Position numbers and translations under genes: made by a program
The notes under the pieces: generated by a model
What the model saw: only the letters and a program-made list of their open reading frames with translations
Database searches by the model: none
Told to the model about the DNA's origin: nothing
DNA from: Thermoplasmata archaeon
GTDB lineage: Archaea; Thermoplasmatota; Thermoplasmata; Lutacidiplasmatales; UBA184
Length of the DNA stretch: 33,999 bases
Direction of reading: 5' to 3'
Assembly: GCA_021828085.1 (NCBI GenBank)
Contig: JAKATE010000003.1
Span: 1 to 33,999, forward strand
In this document: positions 14,681-22,326 of the stretch, in pieces
How positions within the stretch are numbered: position 1 is the stretch's first letter
How the letters are laid out: each line of letters opens with the position of its first letter

Positions 14681-15721
14681 TCAGGTTATAGGAGTTCGCT
14701 CCCCCGAGCTCGCCTTGCGCGCGGCCTTCATCTTGACGATCCCCTCCATGACGATCGGGTCCACCCCCTTCTCCCGCGCCCGGAAGAGGCTCACCACGTC
14801 GCCGAACCAGCTGAGCTCCAGCAGTCCGGCTAGGAGTCCCGGGATGCCGGGGCGAACCCGCTCGACGGGGACGGAGCGCTTCCTCAGCTCCTGTTCGAGG
14901 TAGGCGACCTCCCAGCGCGTCTCCGGCGGGCTGTCCGCCGCCTCCAGCAGGGTCACGAACTGCTTCGGGCTCTCCCCGGGGGGGAGGGTGTCCCACGCGA
15001 CGATGGCGTTGTGCAGGAGCTCGGGGATCGTGTCGAAGTGGCTGAGTTCCTTGGCGTTCTCCTCGAGATTGTCCTTCCATCGCCGGCCGACGGGGGCGAG
15101 GGGTTCCGGCACGTAGGTCCAGAGCTCCTTTCCGGAGGCCCGGCGCGCGAGACCGGCCGCAGGACCGTCCTCCGCGAAGAGCTCCCTTGAGCGGGATTCG
15201 AGAGATCCGGCGACCCTCTCCATCTCCTCGCCCGGTGGAAGGAGGGTCGGCAGGAGACCGGCGAGGCCCCCGAAGAGGAGTCCCAAGCTTGCCCGGGGCG
15301 GCCGTCCTCCCGGGATCCGGACGACGGGCACCCCCTGCGATCGCCCCATCCGGGTGAGCTCCCCCCCCGCGCTCACCAGGGCGCGAGGGAGTCCGCGCCT
15401 CCCTGCCTCCCGGTAGACGTGGAGGGCCTCCCAGGTGTCGCCCGAGTAGGAGAGGACGACCACCAGGGTGTCCGGGGCGAGCCACCTGGGGAGCGATGCT
15501 TCTCGTGAGGAGCGGACCGGGTGGGAGTTCTGAGCCGAGCCCAGCTGTGCGAGATACTCGCCGGCGATGCCGCTTCCCCCCATGCCGAAGAGATGGATCC
15601 CGCCGAAGGCCGGGAGGCTCCGGGCCACCTCGCGACCTGCACGCCATCCCTCCCTCAGCTGCTCCGGGAAGGCCCGCGTGAGCTCCCACATCCGTGGGGC
15701 GCCCGGGGAGGGTTCCTCCAT
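14681..15721 (-). CDS. Bifunctional phosphoglucose/phosphomannose isomerase
   Basis: 346-residue sugar isomerase of the archaeal/Aquifex PGI/PMI family, which interconverts fructose-6-phosphate with glucose-6- and mannose-6-phosphate. The first SIS domain shows GMGGSGIAGE (46-55) and LSYSGDTWEAL (90-100). A PRASLG loop follows. The second domain has DNLEENAKELSHFDTIPEL and LLHNAIVAWD with the catalytic His, plus a conserved C-terminal helix ending in KMKAARK. The gene probably supplies precursors for glycosylation and sugar metabolism, in line with the two glycosyltransferases in this window. Its 3' end contains the promoter of tRNA-Ser. Confidence 0.88.
   Translation of the reverse strand: MEEPSPGAPRMWELTRAFPEQLREGWRAGREVARSLPAFGGIHLFGMGGSGIAGEYLAQLGSAQNSHPVRSSREASLPRWLAPDTLVVVLSYSGDTWEALHVYREAGRRGLPRALVSAGGELTRMGRSQGVPVVRIPGGRPPRASLGLLFGGLAGLLPTLLPPGEEMERVAGSLESRSRELFAEDGPAAGLARRASGKELWTYVPEPLAPVGRRWKDNLEENAKELSHFDTIPELLHNAIVAWDTLPPGESPKQFVTLLEAADSPPETRWEVAYLEQELRKRSVPVERVRPGIPGLLAGLLELSWFGDVVSLFRAREKGVDPIVMEGIVKMKAARKASSGERTPIT
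14684..14692 (-). promoter_or_regulatory. TATA box of tRNA-Ser
   Basis: CCTATAACC on the minus strand, overlapping the last codons of the isomerase gene and centred about 39 bases ahead of the mature tRNA 5' end. This would give a short 5' leader removed by RNase P. Confidence 0.5.
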
Positions 15722-16012
15722 ACGGAGGCTGCGGGCCCCGGTCCCTCATAGTCCTTCCCCTGGGCCCCGGCCGGCGCTCATCGCCGCGGGAGACCCGGGG
15801 GGGCCCCGACAGGCGCAACTTCAGCCGCGACGGTTCGGCCGGGCCCCGGACCGCCGCGGCGAGCGGACCGCGCCGACAGATGCGTAAGACCTTCACGAAA
15901 AGCAGAATAGCTACCCCGGCGTTGTTGAGATGGGCGTGATCGCCATGGGGATGGCCCCTTCGCTCGCCGAATCCCCCCGGCGCGGACTCCCGCCACGATA
16001 GGGAGGAAACGG
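15722..16012. other. Divergent intergenic region between isomerase and KaiC-like genes
   Basis: About 290 bases without a convincing gene. It contains three copies of GGGCCCCGG (near 15734, 15770 and 15840), an A/T patch around 15897-15912, and a clear ribosome-binding site GGGAGG at 16001-16006, six bases ahead of the GTG at 16013. CTATGAGG on the minus strand near 15750 is a weak candidate promoter for the isomerase. Confidence 0.5.
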
Positions 16013-17878
16013 GTGCAGCGAGGGTTCCTCGGTCCCCACATGAAGATCCCCACGGGGATCGAGGGCCTGGACCGGATGCTCCACGGGGGGCTCCTGCCGG
16101 GTCGCCCGTACCTGGTGGTGGGCGAGCCCGGGACGGGGAAGACCACCCTCGCGCTGGAGTTCCTCCTGCGCGGGGTGCGGCAGGGCGAGGAGGTGCTCTA
16201 CGTGACCCTCGAGGAGCCCCCCAACGAGATCCGCAGCGACTTCCGGGGGTTCGGCCCGGACCTGGGGAAGATCTGGGTGTTCGACGCCATCCCCGACGTG
16301 ATGCGCTACGAGAAGGCGCCCTTCAAGGACATCGCGGCGGTCCGATCGGCGACGCGGCTCGAGTCCTTCCCGGAAGGGATCCGCAGGACCGGGGAGTTCT
16401 CCAGCATCGAGGTCACCTTCAGCGCGCTCATCCAGACGCTCAAGATGGAGAGCGTCCGACGCCTCTACTCGCGGATGGTGATCGACTCGCTCACCTCGCT
16501 GGAGTACTTCTGCATGAAGGGCTTCGATGAACAGCAGGGCGCCCAGGCCTTCCTGCGCTTCCTGAGCGATCTCGGGATCACCACCCTGCTCACCGTGGAG
16601 ACCCCTCCGCGTTCTCCCCCCAGCGCGGAACGGCTGCTGGCCCGCGGGGAGATCCGTCTCTTCCACTGGAGCGTGGAGGGCCGGGCGGTCCGGGCCCTGG
16701 GCATCGAGAAGTTCCGGGGGAGCGCGCACGATCCCCGCCTGCACCCCTTCCGTCTCTCCGCCCATGGGCTCGACGTGGACACGCAGGTCTCCATCGTCGA
16801 GGGGACCCTGAGGACGGAGAGCGTCCCCGTGGAGGCGGAGGAGGCGGTGACCGCGCCCGCGGAGACCGAGCTGATGATCGAGGCCCGGCGCGCCATCCTC
16901 GCCATCCAGGAGGACGTCGAGCACCTGATCGAGCTCGGGCTCGACGCCGATCCGGTCCGCCAGTTGCTCACCGCGGCCCACGCGTCGATCTCGGGGATGC
17001 ATACCCAGGCCGCCTTCGAGCAGATCCTCGAGGCCCGGCAAGTGGTCAACCATCTCCTCCTCGCGCACGAGGTCTCCCGGGAGTTTTCGGGGCGACCGCT
17101 GCAGCCCACCCTCGAGGCTCCCCCCGCGCTCCGTCGGCTCGGCCCCGCGCTCCCGACCGAGGCCGGGACCACGCCGGAGCCGGTTCCGGTGGAGAGCATC
17201 GCCCCGGTCCGGCCCGTCTCCCCGAGCGAGGGGGCCCAGGCGATGCTTCCCCTGCTGGGGAGGCTGGTGGAGGTGCTGGAGAGCTCGCGAGGGGCCTCGG
17301 TGCGGCAGAACCTTCCTCCGTCGCTGGTCAAACGGGCGGTGGCGGCCGCTGCCGCTCCCGCGGGCGCTTCGGCCGCGCGCCGACCCGGCGCGACGCCGGC
17401 CGGGCCCGGTAGTGGCCGGCCGCTTCCGGCCGGTCCGGCGGCCGGGGCGGGCATCGAGCGTGTCCGCCTCCCAGGCTCCCCGCCGGTCCAGTTCCCGGGC
17501 CGGTCGGGTCCGGGACGCATTCCTCCCAGCGGACCCCTCCCGAGGGGCGCACCCGCCCCGGGAGCCGCGGCCCGAGGCGCCCCCGCGCCCCGCGGTGCCC
17601 GAACGGGGCCCGGGTCTTCTCCGCCGGCCGTTAGCCAGCTTCCGGCCCCGGCAAGCGTCCGGCCCCCTCCGAGTGAGGGGACTCCCCCTGCGCAGACCCC
17701 GGGAGATGCGGCCCCTCCCCCGCTGCCCGCGACCTCCCCCCCGGCGCCCCCGGATCCGGACCCCGCTCCGGCCCGGGCAGGGGGCGAGGAACCGCCCCCG
17801 AGTTCCCCCGTTCAGCCGAACCGGAAACCCGATCCGGACCCCCCCCAACCCGTGGCCCCCGAGGGGGGGACGCCGTGA
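16013..17878 (+). CDS. KaiC-like RecA-superfamily ATPase with long Pro/Ala-rich tail
   Basis: 621-residue protein with one KaiC/RadA-like ATPase domain. Visible: TGIEGLDRMLHGGLLPG, Walker A GEPGTGKTT (37-45), a Glu pair E67-E68 after the second strand (the usual catalytic position), and Walker B RMVIDSLTS (D158). A helical region follows at about 283-375. The last 200 or so residues are rich in Pro, Ala, Gly and Arg and probably disordered. The GTG at 16013 is supported by GGGAGG six bases upstream; an internal ATG at 16040 is possible. The end overlaps the second KaiC-like gene by GTGA. In archaea such proteins act in signalling or motility control; the target here is unknown. Confidence 0.82.
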   Translation: MQRGFLGPHMKIPTGIEGLDRMLHGGLLPGRPYLVVGEPGTGKTTLALEFLLRGVRQGEEVLYVTLEEPPNEIRSDFRGFGPDLGKIWVFDAIPDVMRYEKAPFKDIAAVRSATRLESFPEGIRRTGEFSSIEVTFSALIQTLKMESVRRLYSRMVIDSLTSLEYFCMKGFDEQQGAQAFLRFLSDLGITTLLTVETPPRSPPSAERLLARGEIRLFHWSVEGRAVRALGIEKFRGSAHDPRLHPFRLSAHGLDVDTQVSIVEGTLRTESVPVEAEEAVTAPAETELMIEARRAILAIQEDVEHLIELGLDADPVRQLLTAAHASISGMHTQAAFEQILEARQVVNHLLLAHEVSREFSGRPLQPTLEAPPALRRLGPALPTEAGTTPEPVPVESIAPVRPVSPSEGAQAMLPLLGRLVEVLESSRGASVRQNLPPSLVKRAVAAAAAPAGASAARRPGATPAGPGSGRPLPAGPAAGAGIERVRLPGSPPVQFPGRSGPGRIPPSGPLPRGAPAPGAAARGAPAPRGARTGPGSSPPAVSQLPAPASVRPPPSEGTPPAQTPGDAAPPPLPATSPPAPPDPDPAPARAGGEEPPPSSPVQPNRKPDPDPPQPVAPEGGTP

Positions 17879-18675
17879 TCGCCCCCGAGCGCGTCACCAC
17901 GGGGGTGCCGGGACTCGACCCCCTCCTCGGCGGGGGCTTCTTCCCCGGGCGCCCGTACCTGGTCACCGGGCCGAACGGCAGCGGCCGCACTCTCTTCGGG
18001 CTGCAGTTCCTGCTGGAGGGCATCCGCAAGGGGGAGCCGGTCCTCTTGGTCGCCGTGGACGAGCCCCCCCACGAGATCCTCGAGAACGTCCGCTCCTTCG
18101 GCTGGGACCTTTCCAAGATCCACACCATGGACGCGACCCCCGGGCAGCTGCAGTACCGCCGGCTCGGAGACCTCCAGGAGATCAAGAGCCTCCACGAGGT
18201 CCGGTCGATGCAGGAGATGGGGGAGTCCGCGCGCCGCTCCAGTCCGGCCACCGACGAGATTTCCATCCAGTCGATCTACCTCAAGCTGCGTCGCCAGATG
18301 GAGGTCCTGCCCGCCCGTCGGGTGGTCATCGACTCGATGACCTCGATCCGCCACTTCGCCCTCCGGGCGAGTTCGGACAAGCAGGCCGAGCGGACGGAGA
18401 TCCAATCGCTGCTGCGCTTCCTGAGCGAGCGCGAGGCGACGGTCCTGGTCACCTCCCGTCCCCCGGAGGATCGGGAGCTCACCCCCGAGCAGGTGCTCGC
18501 CCGGGGGGAGATCGCGCTGAGCCGCGAGTGGCACGGGCACGGAACCCGCCGGAGCCTTCGGATCCGGCGGTTCCGAGGCTCCGCCCACGACGGGGACGAG
18601 CACCCGCTCGAGATCCGGAAGGAGGGTCTCGTGGTGCTCGACGGACCGCTCGGGGCCGAACCTACGCCGGCGTGA
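17875..18675 (+). CDS. KaiC-like protein with degenerate Walker A, probable partner of the preceding ATPase
   Basis: 266-residue single-domain KaiC-like protein. It keeps the family frame (TGVPGLDPLLGGGFFPGRPY, VVIDSMTSIRHF with D153, and FRGSAHDGDEHPLEI). However, Walker A reads GPNGSGRT, with Arg38 in place of the phosphate-binding Lys, and the catalytic Glu pair is changed to D62-E63. This suggests weak or absent ATP hydrolysis and a regulatory or structural role beside the intact ATPase. It begins at a GTG overlapping the upstream stop by four bases (GTGA), so the two proteins are probably made in a fixed ratio. The 3' end overlaps the convergent GT4 gene by 14 bases. Confidence 0.82.
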   Translation: MIAPERVTTGVPGLDPLLGGGFFPGRPYLVTGPNGSGRTLFGLQFLLEGIRKGEPVLLVAVDEPPHEILENVRSFGWDLSKIHTMDATPGQLQYRRLGDLQEIKSLHEVRSMQEMGESARRSSPATDEISIQSIYLKLRRQMEVLPARRVVIDSMTSIRHFALRASSDKQAERTEIQSLLRFLSEREATVLVTSRPPEDRELTPEQVLARGEIALSREWHGHGTRRSLRIRRFRGSAHDGDEHPLEIRKEGLVVLDGPLGAEPTPA

Positions 18676-19705
18676 GCTCCCGGTAGACCGCGAGGGTCTG
18701 CCGGCCCACCACGCCCCAGTCGTAGCGTGCGACGGCCTTGGTCCTCGCGGTCTCCGCCAGGCTCCTTCGGTAGCTCGCGTCGGAGAGCAGGGCGGTGAGC
18801 TGCTCCCTCCAGCGCAGGACCTTCTCAGGCTCCGGGAGGGCCGCAGGGACAAGGAACCCGTCCTCACCGCTCTCCACCTCGGAGGAGAGCACGTCCGTGC
18901 CGACCACGGGGAGCGCGCTCGAAAGGGCCTCCAGGACGCTGATGCTCTGCAGCTCCGAAGGGCTCGGATGGAGGAGAACGTCGCTGGTGGCGTAGTGGCG
19001 CGCCAGGGTGGCCTCGTCCACGGCCCCGGTGAGGGTGAGGCGGCCGGCCAGACCCGGGACCGAACGGAGCTGACGGGCGTACCCTTCATCCTGGATCGGA
19101 CCGACGAGCGTGAGACGTGAGCCGGGGAGCCCTTTCATCACCTCCACCGCGAGGGCCCAGTCCTTCCGGGGGTGGATGGCCCCTACCCCGAGCACGCGTT
19201 TCCCCTCCCGGGAGGCCCAGTCGGGGGCGAACCGGGCAGTGTCGATGCCGTTCGGAACGATCCTGATCCGGGAGGGGTCTGGCGCAGGCCGGAACGAGGC
19301 CATGCGCGCAGCGACCGCCGCGCTCAGGGCGAAGGTCCGCTGGGCGTGGGCGCAGGCCCTCCGCTCCAGGCGGAAGCCCAAGCGCTCCCGCCAGCCCTCC
19401 GCCCCGTTCCAGTGACGGGAGTGCGAGGTGTACACGTACGGCCGACGGCTCCCCGCGAGCCGGGCCCCCACGACCGGGGTGAAGGCGTGGACGATGTCCG
19501 GCTCGAGCTCGACGATCCGTCGGGGAACGCTCCACGCGAAGGGATACTCCTTCCAGGTCCGGCCCCCCCCGTCCTGGTTGACGAGGGTGACCTCCACGCC
19601 GAGGGAGCCTAGACTGCGGGCAAGCCCATCGATCGCCTTCTCCACCGCCCCCCAATCCGGCGGGGGGATGGGGAGGACCCCGGAGCCCACCAGGACGACG
19701 TGCAC
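18662..19705 (-). CDS. Family 4 glycosyltransferase (GT-B fold)
   Basis: 347-residue glycosyltransferase. The N-terminal acceptor domain starts VVLVGSGVLPIPPPDWGAVE with an early Gly-rich loop. A middle segment, RIRIVPNGIDTARFAP, is typical of GT4. The donor domain contains VLGVGAIHPRKDWALAVEVM, the SPSELQSISVLEALSSALPV block with the E-x7-E pair, and VGTDVLSSEVESGEDGFLV. The start is GTG at 19705, supported by a box centred 26 bases upstream that would give a leaderless mRNA. It is convergent with the KaiC pair and divergent from the small gene at 19771. Substrates cannot be read from the sequence; a role in cell-surface glycans or compatible solutes is possible. Confidence 0.88.
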   Translation of the reverse strand: MHVVLVGSGVLPIPPPDWGAVEKAIDGLARSLGSLGVEVTLVNQDGGGRTWKEYPFAWSVPRRIVELEPDIVHAFTPVVGARLAGSRRPYVYTSHSRHWNGAEGWRERLGFRLERRACAHAQRTFALSAAVAARMASFRPAPDPSRIRIVPNGIDTARFAPDWASREGKRVLGVGAIHPRKDWALAVEVMKGLPGSRLTLVGPIQDEGYARQLRSVPGLAGRLTLTGAVDEATLARHYATSDVLLHPSPSELQSISVLEALSSALPVVGTDVLSSEVESGEDGFLVPAALPEPEKVLRWREQLTALLSDASYRRSLAETARTKAVARYDWGVVGRQTLAVYRELTPA

Positions 19706-19726
19706 GCAGTACCATTTCCCTCCGGA

Positions 19727-19736
19727 GGTAATACCC
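19727..19736. promoter_or_regulatory. Palindromic TATA-like box shared by divergent genes
   Basis: GGTAATACC is nearly its own reverse complement and lies 26 bases from the GT4 GTG (minus) and 40 bases from the ATG at 19771 (plus). Either orientation could be bound by TBP. It is the only A/T patch in the 65-base divergent region. Confidence 0.5.
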
Positions 19737-19770
19737 TTGGTCGGCCGGGGGCACCCTGGCCCTTCGTCCC

Positions 19771-20121
19771 ATGGAGACCCCTCCCGAGGCGTTCGATCTG
19801 GCCGACGCGAAGCAGACCCTCGCGTACCTGCGCCGGCTCCACGGGGCCGACGTGGACCGGGTGCTGGAGTGGATCCGCGAGGGGAGCGCCCCGGGACCCG
19901 GGGCCCCCGACACCCCGGTCCGATGGATGCCGGCGGGGGAGCTCATCTCCCGCACCTGGCGGTTCACCCGGATCCCCCACGTCAACGGGGTGCTTCGGCC
20001 GTTGGTGGACGCCCACGTGCTCCTCTGGCAGGACGAGGGGGTGCGCTTCGACCCCCGGTGCTTCCCGCACGCCGCGCCTCTGGGGCTGTTCGCGCCGCCG
20101 GCGAACCCGAAGGAGGGGTAG
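19771..20121 (+). CDS. Small conserved-looking protein of unknown function
   Basis: 116-residue protein with no family I recognise. It begins with helical sequence (DLADAKQTLAYLRRL, DVDRVLEWIREG). It continues with a probable beta-rich part, VRWMPAGELISRTWRFTRI and VDAHVLLWQDEGVRFDPR, and ends in a Pro/Ala tail. There are one Cys, no membrane span and no signal peptide. Codon pattern and composition match real neighbours rather than the Arg/Pro-rich shadows common here. It is divergent from the GT4 gene and 11 bases from the 3' end of the convergent membrane-protein gene. Confidence 0.65.
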   Translation: METPPEAFDLADAKQTLAYLRRLHGADVDRVLEWIREGSAPGPGAPDTPVRWMPAGELISRTWRFTRIPHVNGVLRPLVDAHVLLWQDEGVRFDPRCFPHAAPLGLFAPPANPKEG

Positions 20122-20132
20122 CGTCGCCCGGA

Positions 20133-20915
20133 CTAGGCCCGGTGGCCCACGATGGTCTTCCCGCGGTTGACCCGGCCGCTCAGGGTCCCGGTGACCAGGA
20201 GCGCCGTGGCGGAGATGACCAGGAGGATCAACTCTTCATCGAAGCGGTCCCCCAGGCTCAGGTTCAGGGCGAGCCCGCCGAGCGCTCCGACGAGGACGAC
20301 CCCGCAGAAGGCGTCGAGGAGGTGCACGAGCGTCGACCCGTTCGGGAGGAGGGAGTAGAGGACGAGCCCGACGAAGGAGGCGACGCTGACCAGCACGAGG
20401 AGCTCCCCCGTCAGGGAGCGGTAGCTGATGCCGAGGACGGGGACGCTCAGGACGGAGAAGGCGAGCGAGAGCCAAAGGGCCGTCGCGAGCGTCCTCACGT
20501 TGGAGAGGGTGCGGACCGACTCCGGAGAGTAGAGGACGGTCTTCCCAAGCCGTCGGGGGAGGAAGTGGGCGACGAGGAGCCCGCCCAGCGAGAACAACCA
20601 GAGCCCTTCGTCGAGGCGGTCCTCGGGGCTCTCGAGGGCGCTCGCCGCGAGCTTTCCCAGGAAGGCGATCCCCACCAGGACGAGCGAGTAACGGCTGATC
20701 CGCTTGAGGTCGACCGAGCGAAGGGCGAGGACAAGGAGGGCGATCCCGAGGGCGAGGAGGAGGACATCGTCGAAGAGCGAGGGGAGGACGTCGAGCTCAT
20801 CGTAGCTCTCGAGGAGACCGGCGACCACGAAGACGACGGCGACCAGGAGGTAGGCCTGGTAGCGGGAGTAGGCGTACGCCACCTTGTTGCTCACGTCGTT
20901 GAGACCTTCCATCAT
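20133..20915 (-). CDS. Polytopic membrane protein of unknown function (about eight helices)
   Basis: 260-residue hydrophobic protein. Likely transmembrane segments: 19-37 (YQAYLLVAVVFVVAGLL), 47-67 (DDVLLLALGIALLVLAL), 75-95, 103-120, 143-165 (LWLSLAFSVLSVPVLG), 169-192, 197-220 and 228-247. Loops contain acidic and basic patches (ESYDELDVL, SPEDRLDEG, LPRRLGKTV). No transporter signature is recognised. The start is the first of two adjacent ATGs (20915, 20912); reading further upstream would run through tRNA-Gln and is rejected. A GCTATCTAC patch near 20950 may be its TATA box. It is convergent with the small gene at 19771. Confidence 0.75.
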   Translation of the reverse strand: MMEGLNDVSNKVAYAYSRYQAYLLVAVVFVVAGLLESYDELDVLPSLFDDVLLLALGIALLVLALRSVDLKRISRYSLVLVGIAFLGKLAASALESPEDRLDEGLWLFSLGGLLVAHFLPRRLGKTVLYSPESVRTLSNVRTLATALWLSLAFSVLSVPVLGISYRSLTGELLVLVSVASFVGLVLYSLLPNGSTLVHLLDAFCGVVLVGALGGLALNLSLGDRFDEELILLVISATALLVTGTLSGRVNRGKTIVGHRA

Positions 20916-20993
20916 GGGAGGGGGAACCCGTGCGACGGGGAGGCAGTAGATAGCTTTCCCGTTGGAGAGGAGGGGAAGGGGGCCAGAGACCCA

Positions 20994-21002
20994 GAATATA
21001 AG
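20994..21002 (+). promoter_or_regulatory. TATA box of tRNA-Gln
   Basis: GAATATAAG centred about 28 bases ahead of the tRNA-Gln 5' end, the expected archaeal spacing. The complementary strand (CTTATATTC) could also serve the divergent membrane-protein gene, with a leader of about 55 bases. Confidence 0.6.
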
Positions 21003-21025
21003 CGGACCGCGCTCCGGGGGGACAT

Positions 21026-21098
21026 AGCCCCGTGGTGTAGCGGACAAGCATACGGGCCTTTGGAGCCTGGGACAGCGGTTCGAATCCGCTCGGGGCTA
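21026..21098 (+). tRNA. tRNA-Gln (anticodon TTG)
   Basis: 73-base cloverleaf. The acceptor is AGCCCCG/CGGGGCT with discriminator A. The anticodon stem CGGGC/GCCTG encloses CTTTGGA, giving anticodon TTG for Gln. The T arm is AGCGG-TTCGAAT-CCGCT. No intron and no encoded CCA. It lies at the left border of the accessory-looking region 21.1-24.0 kb. Confidence 0.95.
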
Positions 21099-21221
21099 AT
21101 GGTTCGCTCGGCGAACTGGAGTCGCTCGATCGCCTCGTTCCCATGGCCCTCCGAGGAGCCAGGGGAGGGCCACGAGTCGGGCGGCGATGAGTTTGCCTCG
21201 AAGACGGGATGCAGGACCGTC

Positions 21222-21306
21222 CCCTTCCCCTAAGTGACGAGCCGTTCTTCCTCCTTTTGAAGAACCTGCATTTTATCTCAGTAATACTCCCCGCTTAGGG
21301 GAAGGG
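21222..21306. repeat. 13-bp perfect inverted repeat flanking an AT-rich core, abutting the winged-helix gene promoter
   Basis: CCCTTCCCCTAAG at 21222-21234 and its exact reverse complement at 21294-21306, separated by 59 bases that are AT-rich for this genome. The right arm touches the TATA element of the winged-helix gene, so it may be an operator. It is also the only notable structure in the intergenic stretch 21099-21335. Confidence 0.7.
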
Positions 21307-21313
21307 TTAAATC
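21305..21313 (+). promoter_or_regulatory. TATA box of the winged-helix/nucleotidyltransferase pair
   Basis: GGTTAAATC centred about 27 bases ahead of the GTG at 21336, giving a leaderless message. It is immediately next to the right arm of the 13-bp inverted repeat, so a protein bound there would be expected to block TFB/TBP. Confidence 0.6.
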
Positions 21314-21335
21314 GACCCGTTCTCCTCATCCCGAC

Positions 21336-21791
21336 GTGGAGATCGATCCCGCTCTCTCGGGTCTCGTCGGAAGCGAGACTCGCCTCCGCGTCCTGGCGGT
21401 CCTGGCGAACGCTCAGCGTCCGCTGACCGGCTACCGGGTGGCGAAGACCGGCGCGGTCTCCATTTCCAAAGCCTACCCGGAACTGGAGCGGCTCGCAGCA
21501 TCGAAACTCGTCCTCCGCTGCGGGAGGGGATGGGCGATCCACGATGAGGACGTGGCAGCCCTCCTCCGGAAGCGGGTCCGCATCGTCGATGGCGGGGATT
21601 GGTTCCGCGACAAGCCGAAGCGGGATGCCGAGGACCGCCGCTTCCTCTCTCGCTTGAAGAGTCTCCCGGCTCCCGATTGGAGTCAGATCGACCCCGACGC
21701 CATCCGATTCGACGTCGCCCGACGGAAGGAGAAGGACGAACTGCTCCTCCGCCACGGCATGAAGCCTAGCGTGACCCATGGACGAACGTGA
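21336..21791 (+). CDS. Winged-helix DNA-binding protein, probable antitoxin/regulator
   Basis: 151-residue protein whose first 75 residues form a winged helix-turn-helix: VGSETRLRVLAVLANAQRPL, TGYRVAKTGAVSISKAYPEL and LVLRCGRGWAIHDEDVAALL (the wing). The C-terminal half is charged (RDKPKRDAEDRRF, RRKEKDELLLRHGM) and may contact the partner. The GTG start is supported by a TATA box 27 bases upstream. It overlaps the following nucleotidyltransferase gene by 14 bases. A wHTH gene overlapping a nucleotidyltransferase gene is the layout of AbiE-like toxin-antitoxin pairs; assignment to that role is inference. G+C and codon use look lower than in neighbouring housekeeping genes. Confidence 0.78.
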   Translation: MEIDPALSGLVGSETRLRVLAVLANAQRPLTGYRVAKTGAVSISKAYPELERLAASKLVLRCGRGWAIHDEDVAALLRKRVRIVDGGDWFRDKPKRDAEDRRFLSRLKSLPAPDWSQIDPDAIRFDVARRKEKDELLLRHGMKPSVTHGRT

Positions 21792-22326
21792 GTTCGACTC
21801 CCTCCTCCGCAAAGCGAAGACTCCGGACCGGCGAGTCGCATGGTTCGGTGCGCTCCTAGCGAAGGAGTCCGAAGTCCCGGTCGTCATCGTCGGTGGCTCC
21901 GCGATCCAGGTGTACACCGAGGGAGCGTATGTCTCCCACGACATCGATATCGTGGGTGACCGGTCGAAGCTCGCCGCGGTCCTCCGTCGGTGGGGCTTCC
22001 ATCGAGAGAAGGGTCGGTCGAGTCGAATCTACTGGGTCAAGGAACCGCTCGGGCTCGTGGACCTGGTCGGTGTCCGCATGAAGTCGGGCCTCTCCCCCCA
22101 GACGGTCCAGACCCCGTACGGGAGCGTCAATCTCGGGCCACCGGAGGACCTCATCACCCGCCGCCTCATGCGAGCCGGGGCCGAACAATCGACCGACCTG
22201 TTCCAAGAAGCCGTGCTGATCGCCCATCGATACAGGGACGTCCTCGACTGGGGGTACATCCGGGCGGACGCGCAGTACGAACGCGTCCTGCCGCTCTACG
22301 AGCAGTTGCGGAAGTTGGTCGCTTGA
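21778..22326 (+). CDS. Nucleotidyltransferase-fold protein, probable toxin partner
   Basis: 182-residue protein of the DNA polymerase beta-like nucleotidyltransferase superfamily (AbiEii/DUF6036-like). The signature is VVIVGGSAIQVYTEGAY followed by VSHDIDIVGD, i.e. the GGS motif and the metal-binding D-x-D about 15 residues later. A third acidic residue is probably the Asp in LGLVDLVGVR. The C-terminal part is helical (PPEDLITRRLMRAG). It is translated from an ATG inside the end of the winged-helix gene. In related systems the protein modifies tRNA or other nucleic acids to arrest growth and is restrained by the HTH partner; that is by analogy only. A cellular repair or resistance function is possible. 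Confidence 0.78.
   Translation: MDEREFDSLLRKAKTPDRRVAWFGALLAKESEVPVVIVGGSAIQVYTEGAYVSHDIDIVGDRSKLAAVLRRWGFHREKGRSSRIYWVKEPLGLVDLVGVRMKSGLSPQTVQTPYGSVNLGPPEDLITRRLMRAGAEQSTDLFQEAVLIAHRYRDVLDWGYIRADAQYERVLPLYEQLRKLVA

Noticed and set aside
15911..17848. 645-codon minus-strand frame opposite the KaiC-like gene
   Set aside because: Low-complexity Arg/Gly-rich product mirroring the Pro-rich tail; no start signal or motif.
20916..21047. N-terminal extension of the membrane protein up to 21047
   Set aside because: It would run through the tRNA-Gln gene and its promoter; the paired ATGs at 20915/20912 fit the hydrophobic protein better.
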